DNA from: Oxyruncus cristatus
Taxonomy: Eukaryota; Chordata; Aves; Passeriformes; Cotingidae
Assembly: GCA_013399855.1 (NCBI GenBank)
Contig: VXAY01006797.1
Span: forward strand, 496,239 to 560,238
Direction: 5' to 3'
DNA: 64,000 bases
Shown here: positions 29,101 through 35,999 of the stretch, in pieces
How positions within the stretch are numbered: the stretch's first letter is position 1
Layout: every line of letters starts with the position of its first letter
Made by a program: the position numbers and the translations under genes
The notes under the pieces: generated by a model
What the model saw: only the letters and a program-made list of their open reading frames with translations
What the model was told of the DNA's origin: nothing
Databases searched by the model: none

Positions 29101-31222
29101 GATTATATTGATACAGATATGGCATCACCATTGTTTTCCTGCACAGCTCACTGTGTATAATTTAAAAGCTTAGGTCAATACTAAGAATGCAACCAGCTAC
29201 GATTCAGCATTTTCTTTTGTTTAAACTGCAAAATTGGACAGCAGATGGACTTCCTTTGATACAGGCCACTTTTTTTTTGAGCAAAGTACAAAAATCTAGA
29301 AGAAACATAAAATTCAACCATAAAATTCTAGCATAAAAATCCACGTCCAAAATTGTTATTTTGGTCCAGAAAAGGCTATGGTAAATATTATGGACACTTT
29401 TATAATCAGAAACCAAACCTACATTTTTATTTTCTAAATTTATGTGAATGATGTTATGGCATAAAATTGCAAATCGTAAAAGTTACTTTGTAACATTAAT
29501 TTGTTTGTTTCTAAGAGAAACATGACTAAGTATTTGGCTAAACTTATAGGGAATTAATTCAAAAAAAGAAAAAGCAGGCAAGAATAATTTTGATATAAAC
29601 CTATTTGACCTAGTTGGCACTCACGGTTTTGTGTGCTGAATGTTAATGTGTGTCACTGAAAAAGATTAACAGTGTAAAAAACGGCCAGATCACAGCCTTA
29701 GCCAAAATGTTCATGTTAAAGTAATGAAGTGGTGACGTTCTACTGGAAGGGCTGAGACTTGACATCTATCTAAGTAAACACGTAACAGGGAGATGGATAC
29801 AAATTCTGATTTAATAGATACACTACCACTAGATGAATTTATCCTTAATAAGATCAATATTTACTGACTAGCTACAAAAATGAACCAAAGCAGCAGAAGA
29901 ACCACAGAGCTGACTTGAGAATGAGTGAGCACAGGCACCACAGGCATTCTCCTGGTGGCAAATTGTAGCTTGTTTCAGACCTACTCTATGAGAGGCTGTT
30001 TTGACTGCTAGCTTTGAAAAGCCAAACTACTGAAATTGAGCAAGAATGAAGGATAAGCTCTTATTTTTCATACCGCAAATACTAAGGAAGTGGTAGCACA
30101 AAACAGTAAACAGAGGAAATCTTGCCCTTTGGACAGACTCTTTGCCTTTTCCTCTGGACAAACAGCCAGCAAAATATGATAAACATACATGCATTCAAGA
30201 TTTAAAAAGACAAAAGCATTTACTTGGAGTTAGTTTTACATTAACTAAATCCTCATTCTAGAAGACTGACTATTCTGATTTCTCGGAGATGGAATGCCAA
30301 ACTTAATCCAGTTGAAACCCATGCATAGCAGCTCTAATCCTAGCTACAAAACTATCCATTTTTTGATGAGACATACAGGAATGTACATACATTCTGTACC
30401 GTACTGAATAAGAAGGTTAAAAGAGTGTTCCAAAGGAAGTAAAAAAAACTTAAAGATAGCCCATACACCCCATCAGAAATCAAGCAGGTCTTGGAGAGCC
30501 TAGAAATGTTGTTATTCTGCAGATTGGTTTTATGAGAGAGGAGGAGGAATAGGTCATTAAGACATTTTGACTTGGCATTGAAAATTAAAGTTCTAATTGT
30601 TACAAGGCAGACATTATAATATTCAATGTAATAAGGGTGCTAAAGACTATAAAAACTTCACCTGTTTGCTTCCTTCCTGTCTATATAAAGTATGAAATAC
30701 CTACAGCAGCTGAACCGATCTACTTGTTCCAAGTGTAGCATCATTTCCAAACACCCAGGAAAGCATCCACTAGCTTTCCTCATGAATCAAGTATCTTAGG
30801 TAGGGAAACAAGATTGCGATAGAAAGGGAGACATAGTTACTTAGTAAGTACCTGGGAAAAGAACTAACACAGTATTACAAAGCAGGAACTGAAATCAACA
30901 TTGGTTTTATGTGAGTATTTGTCCTCTAACACCCATTATAAATAGTTAAATTGAGATTTCAAGGAAAAAAAAATTTTCATAAAAAGCAGCTCAAATGTGG
31001 AAATATTAATTACATAAAGTCACATCTTCAGAGCAAGTTATTTGCTAATATTCACATTAAAATTTTACTTTCGTAGATAATTATACAAAACACTAAGTAG
31101 TATACTTACCCACCCACAAAGCAGAGGATATAAAATGCAAAGTAAAATATAGCGAAGGGTCCAAAAGTTACTAGAAAAAGCACAAGGCCAAGACTTCCCC
31201 ATCCCCATATGGAAAGACTGGT
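2082..31222 (-). CDS. SNX13: SNX13 (sorting nexin 13), partial, coding exons 2-17
   Basis: SNX13 is an ER-anchored, Mdm1-related sorting nexin of endosomes and ER-organelle contacts, with a hydrophobic N-terminus followed by PXA, RGS, PX and nexin-C domains. Its RGS domain has been reported to act on G-alpha-s. Sixteen exons can be read here: 31110-31222, 25265-25367, 20733-20822, 20175-20296, 17766-17887, 17529-17630, 16767-16855, 16273-16356, 13732-13870, 13135-13223, 12386-12485, 10625-10818, 9016-9120, 7370-7502, 6596-6633 and 2082-2151. All have AG/GT boundaries and compatible phases, giving 1693 coding bases. Assuming four residues from exon 1, they cover residues 5-568 of a roughly 960-residue family protein. 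The anchor lies near residues 10-45, PXA near 97-284 and RGS near 375-511. The PX domain would begin in the next exon, outside the window. The start codon was not found. Identity rests on near-identical recall of vertebrate SNX13 across the whole stretch, so confidence is very high. Confidence 0.97.
2152..6595 (-). other. SNX13 intron 16
   Basis: About 4.4 kb of AT-rich intron with CAAA/A-rich simple repeats at 5.55 and 6.17 kb. No conserved coding exon or recognisable transposon was seen. Confidence 0.7.
5554..5579 (+). repeat. CAAA simple repeat
   Basis: A short CAAA-type repeat in the intron between exons 17 and 16. A similar A-rich CAAA tract lies at about 6169-6203. Confidence 0.8.
6596..6633 (-). 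CDS. SNX13: SNX13 exon 16: microexon in RGS-PX linker
   Basis: The acceptor is GCTCCCAG and the donor GTAAGT. The exon is only 38 bases. Two bases complete Glu, then [12 protein letters not shown] in phase 0. It matches the Ser-rich RGS-PX linker of vertebrate SNX13. Skipping it would shift the frame, since 38 is not a multiple of three. Confidence 0.93.
6634..9015 (-). other. SNX13 introns 15 and 14 (exon 15 lies between)
   Basis: Apart from exon 15 (7370-7502), this holds AT-rich intron with short homopolymers, including a T run near 8149-8161. Nothing else is recognised. Confidence 0.65.
7370..7502 (-). CDS. SNX13: SNX13 exon 15: end of RGS domain
   Basis: The acceptor is TCAATAAG and the donor GTGAGC. 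Forty-four codons plus one base read [15 protein letters not shown] and on to M-L-K-D-P-S-F-R-G, then an acidic D-D-G-E-G tail. The Y-P-x-F motif closes the RGS domain (residues about 489-533). Confidence 0.97.
9016..9120 (-). CDS. SNX13: SNX13 exon 14: RGS domain
   Basis: The acceptor is ATGACAG and the donor GTATAC. The 35 in-phase codons start [11 protein letters not shown] and end [10 protein letters not shown]. This covers residues about 454-488 and has the F-D-x-x-Q element found before the last RGS helices. Confidence 0.96.
9121..10624 (-). other. SNX13 intron 13
   Basis: About 1.5 kb of intron. The only distinctive element is the 20-bp palindrome at 9606-9625. Confidence 0.65.
9606..9625. 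repeat. Perfect 20-bp palindrome
   Basis: GCTACTAGCATGCTAGTAGC is its own reverse complement. It lies in the intron between exons 14 and 13. Confidence 0.85.
10625..10818 (-). CDS. SNX13: SNX13 exon 13: RGS domain core
   Basis: The acceptor is TTCTGTAG and the donor GTAGGA. This is the largest exon seen. Two bases complete Asp and 64 codons follow, including [20 protein letters not shown], and the exon ends Y-E-Q-Y-L-S-E-K in phase 0. L-F-F-W-x-x-V-E-x-Y is the RGS-family signature (compare F-W-x-x-x-E-x-Y). Confidence 0.97.
11142..12180 (-). mobile_element. CR1 LINE fragment with internal deletion, intron 12
   Basis: Read on the minus strand, this ends with the CR1 3' tail (...TTTTCCAACCTATTCTATGAA). 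Upstream of that are the familiar CR1 blocks: AGGAGACTCGGGGGAGACC, the ACAAGTGACAGGACAAGAGG box and GGTTTAGATTGGATATTAG. At the far end (about 11944-12135) the minus-strand translation joins an endonuclease-like motif (L-G-x-x-x-S-D-H-E-M) directly to a reverse-transcriptase-like motif (F-E-D-D-T-E-L). The middle of the element is therefore missing. It lies in the same orientation as SNX13 and about 200 bases from exon 12. It is broken and non-coding. Confidence 0.85.
12386..12485 (-). CDS. SNX13: SNX13 exon 12: start of RGS domain
   Basis: The acceptor is CTTACAG and the donor GTAAGT. Thirty-three codons plus one base read [20 protein letters not shown], then [10 protein letters not shown]. 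The last motif begins the RGS fold. A CR1 insertion lies within about 200 bases downstream in the intron. Confidence 0.96.
13135..13223 (-). CDS. SNX13: SNX13 exon 11: PXA-RGS linker
   Basis: The acceptor is GCTTTCAG and the donor GTAAGT. Two bases complete Asp and 29 codons follow, beginning [12 protein letters not shown] and ending I-Q-R-L-Q-S-G-K in phase 0. The composition is helical, possibly a short coiled coil. Confidence 0.95.
13732..13870 (-). CDS. SNX13: SNX13 exon 10: PXA-RGS linker helix
   Basis: The acceptor is TGTTTCAG and the donor GTTAGT. Forty-six codons plus one base start [11 protein letters not shown] and include the charged helical run [16 protein letters not shown]. The exon joins the PXA domain to the RGS domain (residues about 280-326). 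Confidence 0.96.
13871..16272 (-). other. SNX13 intron 9
   Basis: About 2.4 kb of AT-rich intron with a T run near 15370-15382. A somewhat GC-richer patch at 14.45-14.6 kb has no recognisable identity. Confidence 0.6.
16273..16356 (-). CDS. SNX13: SNX13 exon 9: end of PXA domain
   Basis: The acceptor is TTTTTCAG and the donor GTAAGA. The 28 in-phase codons read [20 protein letters not shown] and end Y-V-I-W-M. The R-E-I-L-x-R-G-I-L-L-P motif is typical of the end of PXA domains. Confidence 0.96.
16767..16855 (-). CDS. SNX13: SNX13 exon 8: PXA domain
   Basis: The acceptor is CTCTCTAG and the donor GTAAAT. The exon completes Gly and then reads [19 protein letters not shown] and on to M-R-Y-F-V-R, ending in phase 0. 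It covers residues about 222-251 and matches the C-terminal half of the PXA domain. Confidence 0.96.
17529..17630 (-). CDS. SNX13: SNX13 exon 7: PXA domain, weak splice donor
   Basis: The acceptor is TGTATAG. Two bases complete Asp and 33 codons follow, containing [19 protein letters not shown], up to S-P-K-D-E-E. The exon ends in phase 1 at GAAG, followed by GTCTCT, a poor match to the donor consensus. Exon 8 starts with the two bases needed to complete Gly, so this boundary is required by phase. Without splicing, the frame runs only about nine codons into the intron before a stop. Confidence 0.94.
17766..17887 (-). CDS. SNX13: SNX13 exon 6: PXA domain
   Basis: The acceptor is CTAATAG and the donor GTAATG. 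The first base completes Arg, and 40 codons follow: [13 protein letters not shown], then [17 protein letters not shown]. The exon ends in phase 1 (residues about 147-188). It is one of the most conserved SNX13 segments and is diagnostic for the gene. Confidence 0.97.
17888..20174 (-). other. SNX13 intron 5
   Basis: About 2.3 kb of intron. A moderately GC-rich patch at 18.55-18.97 kb contains the CTCF consensus match. No other feature was recognised. Confidence 0.6.
18802..18816 (+). promoter_or_regulatory. Perfect CTCF consensus match, intron 5
   Basis: CCACTAGGTGGCAGC satisfies every position of CCASYAGRKGGCRSY. It sits in a moderately GC-rich patch (about 18.55-18.97 kb) between exons 6 and 5. 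Function is inferred only from the motif. Confidence 0.5.
20175..20296 (-). CDS. SNX13: SNX13 exon 5: PXA domain
   Basis: The acceptor is ATTTCAG and the donor GTAAGA. Forty codons plus two bases read [20 protein letters not shown] and continue to L-V-Q-F-S-A. These are PXA residues about 107-147, and the aromatic Q-Y-W-Y-Y core typical of the PXA family is present. Confidence 0.96.
20675..20702. other. Assembly gap (28 N) in intron 4
   Basis: The gap directly follows a 14-base A run and starts again with AAAGG, so it is probably a homopolymer of unresolved length. It ends 30 bases from the exon 4 donor; the intact donor and exon show that coding sequence is unaffected. Confidence 0.95.
20733..20822 (-). 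CDS. SNX13: SNX13 exon 4: start of PXA domain
   Basis: The acceptor is CTTTCAAG and the donor GTAGGT. Thirty in-phase codons begin [10 protein letters not shown] and run to N-I-I-D-E-P-L-Q-Q, where the PXA domain starts (about residues 77-106). An assembly gap lies only 30 bases downstream of the donor, in the intron, so no coding sequence is lost. Confidence 0.95.
20823..25264 (-). other. SNX13 intron 3
   Basis: About 4.4 kb of intron with the short CR1 fragment near its left end. The remainder is AT-rich with no recognisable genes. Confidence 0.6.
20962..21078 (-). mobile_element. Short CR1 3' fragment, intron 4
   Basis: ATAGAATCATCTGGGTTAGA followed by GGTCATCTAATCC, then TTCCAGGGATAGGGCATCTA and CCTCCCTGAGCAAC, is the reverse complement of an old CR1 3' end. 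It is diverged and about 115 bases long. Confidence 0.75.
25265..25367 (-). CDS. SNX13: SNX13 exon 3
   Basis: The acceptor is TTTTAG and the donor GTAAGG. One base completes a Gly codon and 34 codons follow. They finish the hydrophobic segment (F-V-V-T-L-L-F-G) and then give the soluble linker [16 protein letters not shown]. The segment ends near residue 76. It diverges slightly from the mammalian linker (P-C-T-S-V-G-I-P-K). Confidence 0.95.
27526..28535 (+). mobile_element. Solo LTR of an endogenous retrovirus (LTR-A), intron 2
   Basis: The 1010-bp block is visibly richer in GC than the intron around it. It begins TGTCATGGG and ends GAGACA, giving TGTC/GACA inverted termini. It is flanked by CCGAC (27521-27525) and CCGAT (28536-28540), a 5-bp target duplication with one change. 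A polyadenylation signal AATAAA at 28387-28392 sets a plus-strand orientation, antisense to SNX13. No internal retroviral sequence adjoins it, so it is a solo LTR. A 5-bp duplication fits the ERVL class, but that assignment is inference. Two CTCF-like motifs lie near its 3' third. Confidence 0.82.
28174..28250 (-). promoter_or_regulatory. Pair of CTCF-like motifs inside LTR-A
   Basis: On the minus strand, 28232-28250 reads AGTCAGCAGGGGGCGCTGT, an excellent match to the CTCF core (CAGCAGGGGGCGC). On the same strand, 28174-28192 reads GGCCAACAGGAGGCGCTGT, a weaker match. The two share a -GGCGCTGTTGG- extension, so they look like a small internal duplication. Binding is inferred from motif only. 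Confidence 0.55.
31110..31222 (-). CDS. SNX13: SNX13 exon 2: N-terminal membrane anchor
   Basis: The acceptor is TTCATTACAG and the donor GTAAGT. The 113 bases are read as [12 protein letters not shown] followed by a long hydrophobic, Phe-rich stretch ending C-F-V-G-G, with two bases left over (phase 2). This is the family's N-terminal hydrophobic segment that inserts in the ER membrane. It needs a preceding exon supplying the initiator, because SNX13 proteins start Met-Leu-Thr-Glu before this segment. Confidence 0.95.
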
Positions 31223-31775
31223 CTGTAATGAAGAACACATAGGAAAGGAACAATTAATATGATATTCATACAACTTTAAATCTCCAGAGCAATATATGCA
31301 GTTTCAACAAAGCTTGATACATTGTAACTAGATAGGAAATAAGTTTTGCTTGATGAAATAGAAATTACCTTTGTTTTAGAGAGTATATTGCATCAAATAT
31401 GCCCCTGTTATGCTGTCGGCTAGTAGTCCAGTTTAGCCAAAATCAGAGTATTTTTCTTTCAAATACTATTACTTATCTCTAATTTCAGATGCAACTATCA
31501 CCCTTTAAGGTGCCACTTCTTCTCTACCCGCATTTTATGCACTTTTGTTTCTTGAGATCCCCCCTTTCTCCTTCCCCATGAAAAGTTCACTGACATTTCC
31601 AAGAAAAAAGCAGGTTTTGTGACAGAACAGGAAGAGACAGAATACAACATTGTTTTACACACCTACATGTGTTATTTTCTACAACCAAGCAATGCTATTT
31701 CTTCTCTAGATCAAAGCAGTTGCAAGACTAAAAATGAGTCCCTTTCTCCAGTCAAGTCACAGATAGGTCAACAGG

Positions 31776-31795
31776 TGCACCAAATATTTGGTGCA
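31776..31795. repeat. Perfect 20-bp palindrome
   Basis: TGCACCAAATATTTGGTGCA is its own reverse complement. It lies in intron 1, about 550 bases upstream of exon 2. Confidence 0.85.
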
Positions 31796-33369
31796 AATAC
31801 ACTCTTACTCTCCCCTACAAAAGGGAGAAAAATGATTACCACCTCTAACAATTACTACCATAGAAATCAAGGGCATTCAAGCAATCCTTTGAAACACCCA
31901 ACTATGATTTTCTTTTAAACCCAGGACATTTAATATATACATAAAAACAAAAAAAAGACCAAGAGAGAGATCCCAGATTAATACTTTTTCCACACAGGCA
32001 TTACCACATTCCTAGAAGAGATCTGGTTTAGCAGGCAGGACTAATACTTTGACAGTGGTGGGGAGACAAGGGTTGTTTGAAAAATCCATGGGGCATTTAA
32101 AGCCAGCCACAAGAACATCTGTGGGACTCACGGGATTTTGCATAAATGCAGCAGTGCTTTACCTGCACTGGTGGAGCTACCACAAGTAAAAAGAAAGCAG
32201 CAAGATTCAGGTTATTGAGCCAATATAGGTTACAAAGCATTTATATACTAACATATATACATGCATGATCTATCTATATAGACAGATGTGTGTATGCACA
32301 TACATATACATTTATGCAGGGTAATCTAAAAAAACAAAGTAGGGAAAACCTGACTGATCTTAGCTACAATAGTTTTTAGACCTTCACAATGTTGCAATGC
32401 AGTCAACAAAGCTTACATAAAGTTAATTCAACCCCGTCTCTAGCTCAATCTGGAAAGCATGTTTCAGCCAAGTCCCAAGAGTGTGAAACCAATGAAGACA
32501 AGTATTTATAGGCCACCAAAACTGTTCCAGTTCTAAGGTTCCCAACTTCTTTTTCTTTTTGTTGTCTAATTTACGCCTTTCCTAACAGTGATCAAATGAT
32601 ACCCTGATGGGAACTCAGACAACTGCTATGTCAACAAGTAACACTGAGGAAGTATTTAAATAAACTCGTCTTGCAGTTTGACATTTAGAAAACAAGCAGA
32701 GATTGAACACCACATTTGCAGAGAGCTGTTTTTCAGCTTTTAATATGGAAGACAGGGGAAGCTTGGCTACAGCCCATTTCTCTCAAGGACTATTTCAATT
32801 TCATCTTTTCATCTTAAGCACAGTATTAAAAAAAAAAAAAAAAATCAACCAAGTTTTAGAAATCCTATAAGCACCGAAAAATAATATAAATTACGACTCC
32901 CATATAAAACAGCTTTGATTATTTTCTGAGAGCAACACCAAAAAGCAAAATCACAGCTCTGAGGAGAGACTGTTTCACAAATCCAAACTGTAATAATCAG
33001 AATTACTTAATTCTTCCTAGTTACAAGTTTAATGAAACATGGAGATGAAATTCTATTTTCTTTCTACTTAAGTTTCTTAGCAAAGGATATAATCTATACT
33101 AGCTTTTTTCTTAGTGTTTGAGGCTGGGAAAAATTAAACATACAAGTACATAGATGAGTGTAATTAAAGTGCTGCAATTAAAATACTGCATTACAAGTTA
33201 TTCAATTCTATTTAAGCTGAAAAAGTGATTTATTAGATGATATAAACCATACAAGCCACGCAGCTAAAACGCTGAATTGGTGCTACAGTAAAAAAAAAGA
33301 AAAATCTTGATCATGATTGAGCACAAGATTTTGTTGTTTCGTTGACTCAGGATAAGTAAATGCAGTAGA

Positions 33370-33712
33370 TGATTGTGTCCTTCCAGTACCTGAAGAGAGC
33401 CTACAGGAAAGATGGAGAGAGACTATTTACAAGAGCATGTAGTGACAGGACATGGATTCAAACTGAAAGTGAGTAGGTTTAGATTGGATATTACAGAAAA
33501 ATTCTTTACTGTGAGGGTGGTGAGGCACTGGAACAGGTTGCCCAGAGAAATTGTGAATGTTCCATCCCTGAAAGTGTTCAAGGTCAGGTTGGATTGAGCT
33601 CACAGCAACCTGGTCTAGCAGAAACATGTTCCTACCCATGGCAAAGGGCTTGGAACTAGATGACCTTTAAGGTCCCTTCCAACCTAAACCATCCTACGAT
33701 TCAATGATAAAC
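33370..33712 (+). mobile_element. CR1 LINE 3' end, intron 1
   Basis: The plus strand carries the CR1 landmarks GTTTAGATTGGATATTACAG, AGGCACTGGAACAGGTTGCC, CAACCTGGTCTAG and TTAAGGTCCCTTCCAACCTA. It ends in the diverged ATTC-type tail (CATCCTACGATTCAATGATA). It is truncated at 5', antisense to SNX13, and followed about 40 bases later by a CAAA simple repeat. Confidence 0.88.
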
Positions 33713-33750
33713 TCTTTGGAGGGTAGAGAAGAGAGACATGCCAATCTACA

Positions 33751-33774
33751 AAAACAAACAAACAAACAAAAAAC
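33751..33774 (+). repeat. CAAA simple repeat downstream of a CR1 end
   Basis: About five CAAA units lie roughly 40 bases beyond the CR1 3' end at 33.7 kb. Confidence 0.8.
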
Positions 33775-35260
33775 TCAAAACAACCATGCTAATGCAACAA
33801 TTAAGTAAAAGCAAGATTTCATTGTACATCTAAATTTCGATACAAAAAGAAGGCTCTGCCTAATTATGCCCTAAGAAATACATTTCGAAACTTCTGCAGA
33901 AAACTAAAAGCATCAGGAAGACAAGGAAGATATGCACACAGAAAATAACATTTAATCAGGGTCTTTTTTTTGTCAAAAAACCAGTACGCTTAATGGCATA
34001 ATTTTAAAAAGTTTAAATTCTAAATATGGGGTAAGCACTCTAAATGACTTAATTAAACTAGATGGCAGGATGCATATTCAGAGTTGGATGAATGTATAAT
34101 TAACAAAGAAAGTTCTATAACTCTAATAAATAAAACAGTAACCTTTTGTCCTCTGCTCTAGTTTTGCAATTTAGCATATGGCTACAGAGATTCAAATCTC
34201 ATTTGGTATTTTAATAGGATTTCTTAAAATTCATACAACTTGGTACACTGCAGTAAGTACAACAGATACTGGTCCAATTCTTGAATAATCTAAATGTGTG
34301 TTTTATAGTCTTACAGATTTTGAGACATTCAAAGATATTTAATCATCAGGATGGCACCCTTCTGGCTGACTGTAAATAAAACTTCTCCTAACTTCACACT
34401 TCTAAAAAGCACTTCAGCAGTGTAACTCCTAGGAGAAAAATGAAAACTTTGTGTAAAGTTCCTTAAACACATCAAAATCGACTAATAAAAGAAAGTCTAA
34501 ACATTAGACAAATATGACTACACAGCTGGTCAGTATAAAAATATTCAGGTATTTAAATTCAAATCCTGCTTACTACTTATTTCCAAATCAGTTTTATTTA
34601 TGATGTTAACTTCTTAGAAGATCCACAGATTTACTAAAGCTCTGTCTAGCCTTACTAAAGTTAACTGCAGGGTGAATGCTTATCACTCTTGACAGAAAGA
34701 ACAAGCCAGTCTTCTAAATAAATGGTATAAATGCTGACATTTAAGTTGCAGCTATCCAGACCTTTTAAAAGAAGCTGACATGCCCTATGTTGGAAGGGCA
34801 AACTTTCAAGCTGAACTGGCATAGTGCTGTTCACTGACTTTCAGAGAAGTAGGGACAGTTATCTAAAGGCTAAAGAAGTACACAGGCCTTAGTCCTGTGG
34901 TAGGCATGTTTGGGTACATACCATGTGTATATACATACGGATAAAGGATAAACTGTTCCACCTCATCAGCTGTAACCATTTTTGCTTACCACCACTACAG
35001 ATACCTTATGTTTGCCCCATCATCACCACTTCTTAGCTTTCAAGTCTAAAATTTCACAGACTTCTGCAGTGTATTACTAAGGTCATAAATGTAACGGGCT
35101 AATGGAGCGTCATGGTCACACACGATAACTTTCCACAGTACGGAATTCGTTCAGCAAATTAAATTGCAGTTGAGGTAAAGGGATGTCTGTAAGCCCTAAA
35201 AGTTCACTGCAGAGCCCCATCAGGTGAGAACAGATACACACAGGTGAATATTAACACATG

Positions 35261-35999
35261 TGTTCCAGGGAGGGTTCGAAGGGATGCCGGGACTGAAACC
35301 AAAACACCACTGAAAGATCAAAAAAACCCCAATATTTATTACAAAGAAGTGGCCAACAAAACAAGAAACCAACAGAGAAAAGAGGAGGGAAATAAGCCCT
35401 CAGTAAACCCCACACCACGCAGGTGTAACTTACGAGGTTATCTTACCAACTCCGAATACCAAGAATTCTCCGTAGCAGCTGCATCCTCGGAGGGTCTGGC
35501 TCACACATCGCGGGCATCCCCACAAAAGGCAACGTGGTCCTTCGTGTGAAGCGTGAGTCCCCCCGAGCACGAGCCACCTGCTTTTTTATCCAATTAGCCA
35601 GTGACATCTACCTGGGCAGGTGTGGCCAGCACCGCCCAGCCAGAGCCCCTCGGTCCCTCCTCCGTTATGTCAGTGGTGCCCCTTCTGCGCACACGTGTGG
35701 ACACTGGAATTTCCCCTCCCCTGCGTGATGCACCTTGGAGGGTCTTCCCTTAATGAGTCTGGGGGCTTATTTCATCCTCCTCCTCCTCCTCTTCACTTCT
35801 CCTTCAAATGCCCTTGGAAGGCCGTCAGCCAACAGTGAGATGCCAATTAATTTTAGTTTATGCAAAGTGCTGCCTTCAAGGACAAAGTTCCCATTTATCA
35901 GGCCTTGTTTTCCCATAACTTGGCAGGAAAAGTACAAACCACAGGTGGCTGGGCCAAACATAGACCAACAGTAGCAGTGTCTAATTAAGCACGGATACA
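35261..35999 (-). mobile_element. Solo LTR of an endogenous retrovirus (LTR-B), intron 1, gene-sense
   Basis: A 739-bp block is flanked by perfect 5-bp target duplications ACATG (35256-35260 and 36000-36004). On the plus strand its ends are TGTTCC and GGATACA, an imperfect inverted pair with TG/CA termini. On the minus strand AATAAA lies at 35335-35340, and upstream an ATTGG (CCAAT complement) plus ATAAAAAAG box lies near 35580-35600. The LTR therefore reads in the same direction as SNX13. There is no adjoining internal region. The 5-bp duplication suggests ERVL; this is inference. Confidence 0.83.

Larger units (their letters stand above)
25368..31109 (-). other. SNX13 intron 2
   Basis: About 5.7 kb of intron containing LTR-A. 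A short purine tract (AGAG/AAAG) lies at about 28627-28655. The rest is AT-rich with no recognised element. Confidence 0.6.

Noticed and set aside
28900..29500. Sequence resembling a 3' UTR on the minus strand (T-rich start, AT-rich body)
   Set aside because: There is no linked coding exon and no clear polyadenylation context; it is ordinary AT-rich intron.
31065..31253. 62-residue open frame overlapping exon 2
   Set aside because: It is a different frame of the same DNA. The SNX13 frame, with splice sites at 31222 and 31110, matches the family.
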